Of a stretch of DNA of 48,424 nucleotides, positions 8,501 to 15,289 are shown piece by piece. Each line of letters opens with the position of its first letter. The stretch's first letter is position 1. Below the pieces are notes generated by a model. The model ran no database searches and was not told the DNA's origin. It saw nothing but the letters and a program-made list of their open reading frames with translations. A program made the translations under genes and the position numbers. The DNA is from Kamptonema formosum PCC 10802 (GTDB lineage Bacteria > Cyanobacteriota > Cyanobacteriia > Cyanobacteriales > Oscillatoriaceae). The stretch is taken from positions 3,287,869 through 3,336,292 of the forward strand of contig NZ_KB235948.1 of NCBI RefSeq assembly GCF_000332335.1, read 5' to 3'.

Positions 8501-10522
8501 TCACTTCGCCTGAACACTGAGCTCGAAAGCAACCGGCTCACTGTCTTCCGCGACGACCACAAATTCGTAGTAACCCGATTCAGGCAGCCGGCCTGACCAG
8601 CTGACCTGTTTTGAATCTTCCAGCAGCGACGCTTTTTTACCGCTAGGGGGATACACCGACAGGCGCATCGCCCCACCGGCATCCAGCTTCACCTGCAGCA
8701 ATTGATCTTTGGCTAGCTCAGCAATATAAGCTTTCCCGTCACCGGGCGAGATCCTGCCTCTGACAGAGGTGCCGGTGGCACCCGGGGCAAATTTAATCAC
8801 CTCCAGCGCCGCTCCGCTTTTCACGGCTTCGACTCGTTCGGCTGCGATCGCTTGCCAGACCTGACCGACCGGCAGGTCCAGCAAATTCTCTTCTTGTTTG
8901 AACTCTGGGAAAAGGCGGAAGAACTGGGCGTCTGTTAGGTCATTTAAAGAGCGGCTGCTCAGGTGCAGCCTGTTGATTTCCAGCTTCTGGCGGGCGATAT
9001 CCTCTTTACTGTAGCTGCCCAATTTCTGGCGTGCCGGTGCGCTGAGAGTCGCCAGCTTCTGGAGCGACTCTGCGGCGGCGCTGTCCCACCGCTCCCGCCA
9101 GCCGGCGTCTGCGGGGTCATCGCTGAGGGTGCGTCCCCGCTGGTCGGGGTATTTGGCGTAATAAACATCATCCACTAGGGTGACATAAAAGTTGAAATCA
9201 ACACCCAGCGATCGCCTGCGCTCTCGCAAGGCTTCTTTGCGCTGCCGCTCCTCAGGTGAGAATTTTCCGTTTATTTCCTCATGGCTATTTCCGCCGTGTG
9301 GGGGCCACATTTTCCCGACGAGCAAGCCGACGCCACCCATGCCGGCAATTATCAGGAACATTAGCAGAAAGTTCACCCACTGGGATGACCGGCGGCGAGG
9401 TTGCGGCGGTGCGGGTACAGCTGTGGGAGGTGCCGGTGAGACCGCTTGTGCCGTTTGGGTTGTGCCGGCAGGCGGCTGAGAGGTTGGTGCCGGAGGTGGG
9501 ACAGGGGCGAGAGCGGGAGCCGGCGGACTGCCAGAATGGCGAGACGCAACATTTTGCAGCTCTGCGAGCGCCGCGCCGGCAGACGGGTAGCGATCGCCCG
9601 GGCGGTGCGCCAGCATTCTATTGAGAACAGCGCTGAAAGCTGGGCTGAGACTGATATACTGGTGCCAGTTCCAAGTCAGGGCGTGGCTGTCTCTGAGTTC
9701 TTGCGGCGGCTTGCCGGTGAGCAGCACTAAAGCGGTGACAGCCAGCGCGTACAAATCGCTGTGCGGGTAGACTAACCCGATTTGCATCTGCTCGTCTGGG
9801 GCGTATCCCGCTTTGCCCACCCGCGTTCCCGGAGTGGGGGGATTGCCGGCACCGCTGAATTCAGACTCCACCTCTACTTCAATTTCCTTGACGCCGCCGA
9901 AGTCGATCAGCACCGGCAGGCTGTCGGAGGTGCGCAGCATCAAGTTGTCTGGGGAGATATCTCGGTGAATCACGCCGAGAGAGTGGATGTATTCGAGCAC
10001 CGGCAGAAGTTGCAGCAGCAGCTGAATTACTTCCTCTTCGCTGAAGGGCAGATTTTTCAGCCGGCGGTTTGCCGAAAGAGAGCGGTAGGTTTCCCCTTCC
10101 ACGAAGTCCTGCACCAAGAACAGGTGCCCCTCGCTGTTGATATTGGCGCGAAACATTTCTCGGAAGCGGGGGATTTGCCGGTGTTGCAGTTTGTAGAGAA
10201 CACCGGCTTCCCGCTCAAAGAGTTCTTTGCCTTTTTGCAGGGCGTAGGTGCCTCGCACTTGGGGGGCGAATTCTTTGAGAACGCAGCGTTCCTCAAAACG
10301 GTTGATATCTTCTGCTAGGTAGGCTCGCCCAAAGCCGCCCTGTCCGAGTTGGCGCACAATGCGGTAGCGTTCGCCCAAGAGCGTTCCCGGAGAGACACTG
10401 ACGGCAACTGGAGAGCGCCCTCCCGCCGGGGGGGAGGGCACCGGCAGCGGTTCGCCGCACTGCTGGCAAAAGCGGTTGCCGGTGGGGTTTTCGTGTCCTT
10501 TGCTGCAATAGACGGGCTTCAT
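8501..10522 (-). CDS. Zinc-ribbon Ser/Thr protein kinase, membrane-anchored
   Basis: The 673-residue product begins with a zinc-ribbon-like Cys motif (Cys6, Cys19, Cys22 and His10), the layout of cyanobacterial Cys-motif kinases. The kinase domain spans about 50-320 and is intact: GQGGFGRAYLAED loop, Lys83, HRDISPDN (HRD 186-188) and DFG (207-209). A Pro/Ala-rich linker and a transmembrane helix (about 385-405, FLLMFLIIAGMGGVGLLVGK) follow, placing the C-terminal region outside the membrane. That region has a helical part (about 430-560) and a PPC-like beta domain with an SGYYEFVV strand near the end. It probably phosphorylates cytoplasmic targets in response to an envelope signal. It precedes the pseudokinase gene on the same strand. 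The start is ATG at 10522 with no strong Shine-Dalgarno sequence. Confidence 0.93.
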   Translation of the reverse strand: MKPVYCSKGHENPTGNRFCQQCGEPLPVPSPPAGGRSPVAVSVSPGTLLGERYRIVRQLGQGGFGRAYLAEDINRFEERCVLKEFAPQVRGTYALQKGKELFEREAGVLYKLQHRQIPRFREMFRANINSEGHLFLVQDFVEGETYRSLSANRRLKNLPFSEEEVIQLLLQLLPVLEYIHSLGVIHRDISPDNLMLRTSDSLPVLIDFGGVKEIEVEVESEFSGAGNPPTPGTRVGKAGYAPDEQMQIGLVYPHSDLYALAVTALVLLTGKPPQELRDSHALTWNWHQYISLSPAFSAVLNRMLAHRPGDRYPSAGAALAELQNVASRHSGSPPAPALAPVPPPAPTSQPPAGTTQTAQAVSPAPPTAVPAPPQPRRRSSQWVNFLLMFLIIAGMGGVGLLVGKMWPPHGGNSHEEINGKFSPEERQRKEALRERRRSLGVDFNFYVTLVDDVYYAKYPDQRGRTLSDDPADAGWRERWDSAAAESLQKLATLSAPARQKLGSYSKEDIARQKLEINRLHLSSRSLNDLTDAQFFRLFPEFKQEENLLDLPVGQVWQAIAAERVEAVKSGAALEVIKFAPGATGTSVRGRISPGDGKAYIAELAKDQLLQVKLDAGGAMRLSVYPPSGKKASLLEDSKQVSWSGRLPESGYYEFVVVAEDSEPVAFELSVQAK

Positions 10523-10718
10523 TGGCGTCAGACGCTCCCAGGAGGGTTTACTTTTGGTATAGCAAATCTGTGGAGGGGTTGTGGGGGCGGGCTGGGATTT
10601 GTATGGATTTTTTAAGATTTAGAACTGAGACAGAAACCGGGTTTACTGCCCGGCACCCTTGACTATCAGTGCTGAGGGTGACACCAGAAATCGGGCTTAT
10701 TTCACTTTTCAAAAAATG

Positions 10719-10727
10719 TGATATAAT
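10719..10727 (+). promoter_or_regulatory. Extended -10 promoter element
   Basis: TGATATAAT, a perfect extended -10 (TGnTATAAT), lies 35 nt before the ATG of the DUF5678 gene. The -35 region is weak (TTATTT or TTCACT). The rest of the 10523-10762 gap holds one ACCGGGTTTACTGCCCGG palindrome. Confidence 0.6.
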
Positions 10728-10762
10728 CTGTTTATTATCCCAAATTTCAATGGCAAATCGAT

Positions 10763-11122
10763 ATGAACTACAGCACGCCTGAAGAATTCATCAAAGCAGC
10801 AGACATCGAGTTCGAGCGCGGGGATTGGAATGGAGCCTGGAAGATAGCGACTGAAGGGTTGCAGCACTTCCCCGATCATGCGGAACTCCAGAAGTACGCG
10901 CACATTTTGGCTCCCCCGAAGGTGACAGTTGTGAACCGAGGCGGACATCCAGAACTCCGGGCTGATCGCGAATGGCTAAAGCAGAACCGAGCTGAATATC
11001 GGGGGCGATGGGTGGCAATAAAGAACGGCCAGCTGTTGGCCGTTGGGAACAGCCACGATGAAGTTCTCGCGCAGGTTGGCCCTATCAAAAATACTGGCAT
11101 ACTGGTGACTGCAATTTACTAA
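10763..11122 (+). CDS. DUF5678 domain protein
   Basis: The 119-residue product has an N-terminal TPR-like helical pair (about 1-45, FIKAADIEFERGDWNGAWKI) and a C-terminal DUF5678 module with the characteristic WLKQNRAEYRGRWVAIKNGQ and the repeat-like ending GPIKNTGILVTAIY. The biochemical function of DUF5678 is unknown to me. Its TAA overlaps the ATG of the next frame (TAATG at 11120-11124), a translationally coupled pair. As I recall, DUF5678 genes often sit before retropepsin-like genes in cyanobacteria, which matches what follows here. Confidence 0.85.
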   Translation: MNYSTPEEFIKAADIEFERGDWNGAWKIATEGLQHFPDHAELQKYAHILAPPKVTVVNRGGHPELRADREWLKQNRAEYRGRWVAIKNGQLLAVGNSHDEVLAQVGPIKNTGILVTAIY

Positions 11123-11577
11123 TGACACTGCTTTTTTTTGCCAACGGGGAAACTTTTGCTTCCGGCGCATTAGGTTACCAATACGCGCCTGCGACTGAAA
11201 CAGAAACGACGAATCGGATCTTATTTCGGATATAAATTGAAGGAATCCCGACTCGGGCTGTACTGGATACGGGTGCGCCCTATGTAATCTGTGCGCCAAA
11301 AATTGCTAGAGACGCTGGCGTCGATCCCGCCTCGGCACTGGAAAGAAAGACGATGTTGATTCGAGGGATGCGGCTGTCCGGGTTTGTTGTTCGTCTGAAC
11401 ATAAGGTTAAAAGCCGAAGAAGGAGAGGATTTGGATGTGGACTCTACTGTTTTTGTTCCAGATTCAGAGGTATTGTGGGGTAACTTTCCGTCTTTTATCG
11501 GTTTGACGGGATTTCTGGAAAGAATCCGGTTTGCCCTCGACCCGAATACGGATACGTTTTATTTCGGTTCGCTCTGA
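11122..11577 (+). pseudogene. Retropepsin-like aspartyl protease gene with in-frame stop
   Basis: Reading from the ATG that overlaps the DUF5678 stop gives MTLLFFANGETFASG, then a TAA at 11233-11235 after ATT-rich codons (FRI*IEGIP). The same frame continues with IPTRAVLDTGAPYVICAP, which holds the D-T-G motif of retropepsin-like proteases, and stays open to TGA at 11577. The C-terminal part (LIRGMRLSGFVVRLNIRLKA and later IGLTGFLERIRFALD) also fits the family. Without the stop the protein would be ~150 residues, a normal size. The simplest reading is a recent nonsense mutation; internal re-initiation at 11353 would omit the catalytic Asp. Confidence 0.75.
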
Positions 11578-11582
11578 ACTAA

Positions 11583-11761
11583 AGGTTCGTAGTTGGGCTT
11601 TAGCCCAAGGTTCGTAGTTGGGCTTTAGCCCAAAGTTCGTAGTTGGGCTTTAGTCCAAAGTTCGTAGGGGCGGGTTTATTAACATCTGAACTTCGCAGAG
11701 ACATTTTGGGTGAACCCGCCCCTACTTCAGCCCAAAGTTTGTAGTTGGGCTTTAGCCCCAC
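11583..11761. repeat. Cluster of AGTTGGGCTTTAGCCCAA palindromic repeats
   Basis: Four copies of TTCGTAGTTGGGCTTTAGCCC or close variants are arrayed here, interrupted by one GTAGGGGCGGGTTTA hairpin unit at 11664-11725 related to the tandem repeat at 4746-4893. The same palindrome family is arrayed at 13077-13180. Confidence 0.85.
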
Positions 11762-11852
11762 AGTTTATAGTAGCGTAAGGGTTGCTGCTTCCGAGGATCT
11801 TGGGCGCAGGCGCGGGTGTCGGAAGTGCCGGTGGGGGGAAGGATATTGGCCT
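11741..11852 (+). repeat. ~112-bp direct repeat, left copy, flanking the toxin-antitoxin pair
   Basis: The segment runs from GTAGTTGGGC through CAGTTTATAGTAGCGTAAG and CTTGGGCGCAGGCGCGGGTG to ATATTGGCCT. It recurs in the same orientation at 13161-13273 with only a few differences. The two copies bracket about 1.3 kb that includes the toxin and antitoxin genes. Confidence 0.85.
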
Positions 11853-11908
11853 TTGCAAGAGAAAGCGCCGCCTTTGAAATATAATTGGCTTGCAGCTAGA
11901 ATAAAATC

Positions 11909-12235
11909 ATGGAAGCACAACCCAGGGAGATTCGCAGTTACGTTACAGCAGATGGCAGAATTCCTTTCTCAGAGTGGTTGGATTCCCTGCGGGACAGGAA
12001 GGCACAAGTTAAGATTGATGCGAGGATCAGGCGAGTCAAGGACGGCAATTTGGGAGACTGTCGTTCAGTCGGTGAAGGAGTTTTTGAATTGAGGATTGAT
12101 TCTGGACCGGGCTACCGAGTATATTTTGGACAAGCAGGGGCAACCATTGTGCTTCTCCTCTGTGGCGGGGATAAAAGCACTCAAGACCGAGACATTACCC
12201 AGGCTAAGTTATACTGGGCAGATTATAGGAGTTAA
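11909..12235 (+). CDS. RelE/HigB-like toxin of a type II addiction module
   Basis: The 108-residue product matches the phage-derived Gp49-like/HigB (RelE superfamily) killer proteins: YVTADGRIPFSEWLDSLRD near the start, then a basic stretch (KAQVKIDARIRRVKDGNLGD), GVFELRIDSGPGYRVYF and a C-terminal GGDKSTQDRDITQAKLYW. Family members are usually ribosome-dependent or free mRNA endonucleases. The start is ATG at 11909; TATAAT at 11880-11885 is a plausible -10. Its end carries the ribosome-binding site of the antitoxin gene, so the two are coupled. The gene is full length and shows no damage. Confidence 0.92.
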   Translation: MEAQPREIRSYVTADGRIPFSEWLDSLRDRKAQVKIDARIRRVKDGNLGDCRSVGEGVFELRIDSGPGYRVYFGQAGATIVLLLCGGDKSTQDRDITQAKLYWADYRS

Positions 12236-12239
12236 AACA

Positions 12240-12551
12240 ATGGCTAAAAGTGTGAGCTACGACGAATCTCTGATCGCGCGTCTCAAAGACCCGGAATATG
12301 CTGCCGGCTACCTTGATGCTATATTAGAAGAAAAAGACCCTGAACCTGAATTGCTGAAACACGCACTGCAGGATGTAGCGGAGGCGCTGGGAGAATTGAA
12401 AATATCAAAGGAGCGAGCTAAACTGCACTTGGAGAAATTAGAGCATATCCTTTCGGTGGGAGGGAGTGCTGAGATTTACAAGCTGGGAGTTTGGCTGAAT
12501 GAGCTGGGATTGAAGCTGACTGTTACTGTGAGTTCAGATAAGCCGGTGTAG
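12240..12551 (+). CDS. Antitoxin of the RelE/HigB-like module
   Basis: The 103-residue product starts MAKSVSYDESLIARLKDPEYAAGYLDAILEE, the typical N-terminus of the HigA-like probable addiction module antidote family. The usual HTH region (ALQDVAEALGELKISKERAKLHLEKL) is diverged but helical. The C-terminal IYKLGVWLNELGLKLTVTVS fits a short domain that contacts the toxin. ATG at 12240 follows AGGAG at 12228-12232 inside the end of the toxin gene. The toxin-first gene order is typical for this family. It presumably neutralises the upstream toxin and represses the operon. Confidence 0.9.
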   Translation: MAKSVSYDESLIARLKDPEYAAGYLDAILEEKDPEPELLKHALQDVAEALGELKISKERAKLHLEKLEHILSVGGSAEIYKLGVWLNELGLKLTVTVSSDKPV

Positions 12552-12650
12552 GGAAAGTGGGCGCTCTATCTTGCGGGGGAGTGGAGGGGTTTTCGCACTT
12601 CTCACTTCCTGCAGTTCTAATGTCACTAGGGGCGCGTGGGGAGTATAATA

Positions 12651-12812
12651 TAACCCAAGTTGCTACCTACAAGTCTAAACATCCAGATATCCCCAAACGG
12701 GGCGGAAGGGCCCGCCCCTACTTTGGGGGGCTTTGAGTATTTCCCCCCCCTTTTTAAGGGGGGGCTAGGGGGGGACCTCACCTAACTCACTGGTAAGTAG
12801 CAACTTGGGTTA
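12651..12812. mobile_element. 162-bp MITE-like element with ~20-bp terminal inverted repeats
   Basis: TAACCCAAGTTGCTACCTAC at 12651-12670 is matched at 12793-12812 by its reverse complement with one mismatch. The interior is non-coding and contains a C-rich/G-rich hairpin (CCCCCCCTTTTTAAGGGGGGG). The rest of 12552-13076 shows no convincing gene. Confidence 0.5.
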
Positions 12813-13076
12813 ATATATTTGCCGCGAAAAGTCAATGTCATCCCCTGTGCCGGTTGGGGCATTTGGGGGGAGAAGGGGTGAGCATGGATTGCTTCCGCAA
12901 GCGAGTTTTGCCCAGTCGCTGCGAGTGACGCAAATCCTGAGAAATAGCTGGCAACCTCGAATGTTTAAGGGCGCTGCACATTGAAAGGATAATTGCAACT
13001 TTTTACACTCACAAAATATCACCTCGCACGCCCCCTCCCCGAAGCGCGGGGAGGGGGTTGGGGGTGGGGGAAAACA

Positions 13077-13180
13077 AAGTTTGTAGTTGGGCTAAAGCCC
13101 AAGTTTGTAGTTGGGCTTTAACCCAAAAGGTTCGTAGTTGGGCTAAAGCCCAAAAGGTTCGTAGTTGGGCTAAAGCCCCA
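13077..13180. repeat. Second cluster of AGTTGGGCTAAAGCCCAA palindromic repeats
   Basis: Four copies of TTTGTAGTTGGGCTAAAGCCC or TTCGTAGTTGGGCTAAAGCCC run into the right 112-bp direct repeat, just as the cluster at 11583 runs into the left one. A CCCTCCCCGAAGCGCGGGGA hairpin repeat lies just upstream (about 13028-13055). Confidence 0.85.
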
Positions 13181-13273
13181 CAGTTTATAGTAGCGTAAGC
13201 GTTGCTGCTTCCGAGGATCTTGGGCGCAGGCGCGGGTGTGGGAAGTGCCGGTGGGGGGGAATGATATTGGCCT
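13161..13273 (+). repeat. ~112-bp direct repeat, right copy
   Basis: This near-identical copy of 11741-11852 lies in the same orientation. Differences are TTTA to TAAA in the palindrome, a few single bases and one extra G in the G-run. Sequences diverge immediately after ATATTGGCCT in both copies. Confidence 0.85.
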
Positions 13274-13351
13274 AACTTCCCGTTTGTTACGATTTGTATG
13301 AAATTTAGTAATGAGAGCGTGATTTTACGAAAAACAAAATATAATAGGAGC

Positions 13352-13466
13352 AAGTTTAATTAGGCTTTGGGACGTGCCAATACGCACGGAGATGGCCAAA
13401 GTTGATTGATGCAAAGGAAGTTCGCCTTCACACTTCGGCTGCTCCCTGTTGGTAGCGTCCTTTTTT
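13352..13466 (+). ncRNA. Candidate structured leader or small RNA ending in a U-tract
   Basis: TATAAT at 13340-13345 could start a transcript near 13352. Downstream, GGACG (13370-13374) pairs with CGTCC (13456-13460), GCC (13376-13378) with GGT (13451-13453), GGAG (13388-13391) with CTCC (13442-13445) and GCC (13395-13397) with GGC (13437-13439), all nested. The last stem is followed directly by TTTTTT (13461-13466). This looks like a terminated small RNA or an attenuator ahead of the gene at 13492. I cannot match it to a known riboswitch class. Confidence 0.4.
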
Positions 13467-13491
13467 ACCAGTTTGATATCTCGGAGTCACT

Positions 13492-13806
13492 ATGAAAACG
13501 CTCAAAGCTTTTCAAATCGGCATCGCACTAGCGGCTTCCCTCGCTCTGGAACTGCCTACCTCTCAGTCAGCCAAGGCTGCATCTGTAAGTTCCCTCACGG
13601 ATTGGAGCGTCAACGGCGCAAGTAGCGTACTCGGAGATTCGCTCACTGATAGTGGGACAAATCACCCGACGCTATTGAGTCGGAAGTGCCGGAAAAATGA
13701 CGAGGGAGAAGAGGATTGTCCGCGCCGTCGCAGCGGGGAAGCTCGCGACACCAACAACCCCGGACAAACCGAGGAGGCGGATTTCAATTTGGCCACAACT
13801 GTGTGA
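13492..13806 (+). CDS. Small exported protein, hypothetical (possibly truncated)
   Basis: The 104-residue product opens with a clear signal peptide: MKTLKAFQIGIALAASLALE, a hydrophobic core and a probable Ala-Lys-Ala-type cleavage site near 28-30 (SAKAAS). The mature part is hydrophilic (RKCRKNDEGEEDCPRRRSGE) and ends abruptly at TGA. Another open frame continues across that point, so a frameshift or decay is possible. No family is recognised. It follows the candidate structured leader at 13352-13466. The ribosome-binding site is weak (GGAG about 10 nt before ATG). Confidence 0.5.
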   Translation: MKTLKAFQIGIALAASLALELPTSQSAKAASVSSLTDWSVNGASSVLGDSLTDSGTNHPTLLSRKCRKNDEGEEDCPRRRSGEARDTNNPGQTEEADFNLATTV

Positions 13807-13955
13807 GTTGAGTTTCGCTCGATTGAGTCACCGCCACTGGTTTGAGTGCGCGTCTCAGTTGCATTGCCGGCAGTTTTACGGACACTGTTCGTGCTAATTA
13901 CATGCCGGTGCGAGCGCACCTCACGATATAGCAAAGCCACAGGTTTGACCAAAAC

Positions 13956-13984
13956 CCCCTCAAAAGGATTCTACTTTTGAGGGG
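13956..13984 (-). terminator. Intrinsic terminator of the original M8 protease gene
   Basis: CCCCTCAAAAG (13956-13966) and CTTTTGAGGGG (13974-13984) form a perfect 11-bp stem with loop GATTCTA. On the minus strand TTTT follows the stem. It lies 34 bp beyond the original TAG stop of the interrupted protease gene (14019-14021) and may also end the plus-strand gene at 13492. Confidence 0.75.
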
Positions 13985-14018
13985 ATTTAAAATCAACGAG
14001 GACACTTACCGCAGCTGC

Positions 14019-14125
14019 CTAGGGGAGAGAATACGATTCAGCTGCTCCGTAGTTGACGTTCCAGCCGTTGTCTCTGGCAGCAGCGATCGTCAGTACACTC
14101 AGGGGGGTTCTACTATCTTTACTAG
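14019..14125 (-). pseudogene. Severed C-terminal fragment of the M8 metalloprotease gene
   Basis: Joining the coding sequence at 15290 directly to 14116, with one copy of the 9-bp duplication removed, restores the frame: ...ELMTPSK|DSRTPLSVLTIAAARD, then NGWNVNYGAAESYSLP and TAG at 14019-14021. The TIAAARDNGWNVNY segment is what leishmanolysin-like bacterial proteins carry after the Met-turn. It is cut from its gene by the IS at 14126-15289 and is no longer translated as part of the protease. Confidence 0.88.
14117..14125. repeat. 9-bp target-site duplication (left)
   Basis: CTTTACTAG here is repeated exactly at 15290-15298 on the other side of the IS. Confidence 0.9.
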
Positions 14126-15289
14126 CACAAGTGTTGAATCTTAACAATTCGACATAAAAAAAGCGCCCAAAACGTGCTATGATTTGGGCTACTGTCAAAT
14201 CAATCCTGTTAATAACCTGTGCTCAACTCATTCTCTAAGATTGTCCAAAATCGTTTGGCTTCTTTGCCTAAAAATGATTATCCTGTCCTTAACACCCGCT
14301 TGTTTATGTCCATATGGTTGAGCTATGCAATGGATAAAAGCTTGACCAGTATGAGAGATATATTCAAGCGACTAAATGGAACTGGCTATGAGCTAGATAT
14401 TTCAACTTTCTCCAAAGCTAATGCGTCCAGAAGTCAAGAGCCATTTCTGAGACTTTATCAACAACTTAATGAGGAAATTTGCCGTCAAAAAAGCCTTCAA
14501 AAATATGAGCTGTGTCCTATTGATTCAACTGTCATTACTCTAACGAGTAAATTGCTATGGCTGCAAGAATACTACCAAGTCAAGCTTGTTAGCTCCTTAA
14601 ATTTAACCACAGGAGTTCCAGAAGAAAACTTAATAAATTTTGGATACGACTCTGACTACAGATATGGAAAAGAGATGTTAGCTAGTTTGCCCCCAAACGG
14701 TGTAGGGGTAATGGATCGGGGCTTTTCTAGTTTAAAATTTTTACGGCTCCCCCAGCCGTCAAACAGTATTTTGTCTTGCGCATACCTAACAACTACAAAC
14801 TTCAATTTTCTGAAAATAAGGGGCAGTTTCTAGTTGGGACAGGCAAGGACTCAGGAATATATAGAGTTGTTAACTTTTGCGATCTTGAAAAGCGTGCTGA
14901 GTATAGATTGGCCACCAATTTGGAGCGGGCCGAAGTCTCCGATGAAGAGCTTATGGAAATCTACAAATATAGGTGGCACATAGAGTTGCTATGGAAGTTT
15001 CTTAAAATGCACCTTAAGTTGGATAAGCTGATTACTAAAAATGTAAATGGTATAGCTATACAAATTTATGTTTCGCTGATAGCTTACCTGATATTAAAGA
15101 TAGTAGATATTCCTAAAGAATGGGGGACTACGCTACTAGATAAACTCCGCTATCTTCAATGTTGTATGTGTCAAGAAATCAGCTATGTCCACTGGATAGA
15201 ACGACTTCTCTCTGGCTAAGCATTTTTACTCAGGGCAGGATAAATGTAAGCTAAAATGTAAAGTTTTGTGACAGAATTCAACACTTGTG
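14126..15289 (+). mobile_element. IS4-family insertion sequence, copy 1 (1164 bp)
   Basis: The ends are CACAAGTGTTGAAT and its reverse complement ATTCAACACTTGTG, flanked by the 9-bp duplication CTTTACTAG. The interior holds one transposase gene split by a single-base deletion. The size and the transposase motifs fit the IS4 family. A second copy begins at 47647 in the opposite orientation. Confidence 0.93.
14219..15219 (+). pseudogene. IS4-family transposase, frameshifted
   Basis: The first frame (GTG at 14219 to 14833) carries the first two catalytic Asp regions: CPIDSTVITLTSKLLW and GVGVMDRGFSSLKFL. The second frame (to TAA at 15219) carries YKYRWHIELLWKFLKMHLKL, the IS4 Y-R-E-K signature. 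Comparison with copy 2, which reads SNKYFVLRIPNN across this point, shows that copy 1 lost one A at about 14764, giving SNSILSCAYL and an early stop. Programmed frameshifting is less likely because copy 2 keeps the joined frame here. The uninterrupted protein would be ~330 residues. Confidence 0.9.

Noticed and set aside
14219-15219. Programmed frameshift producing the IS transposase
   Set aside because: The second IS copy keeps a single frame over the same point, so copy 1 has a deletion, not a slippery site.
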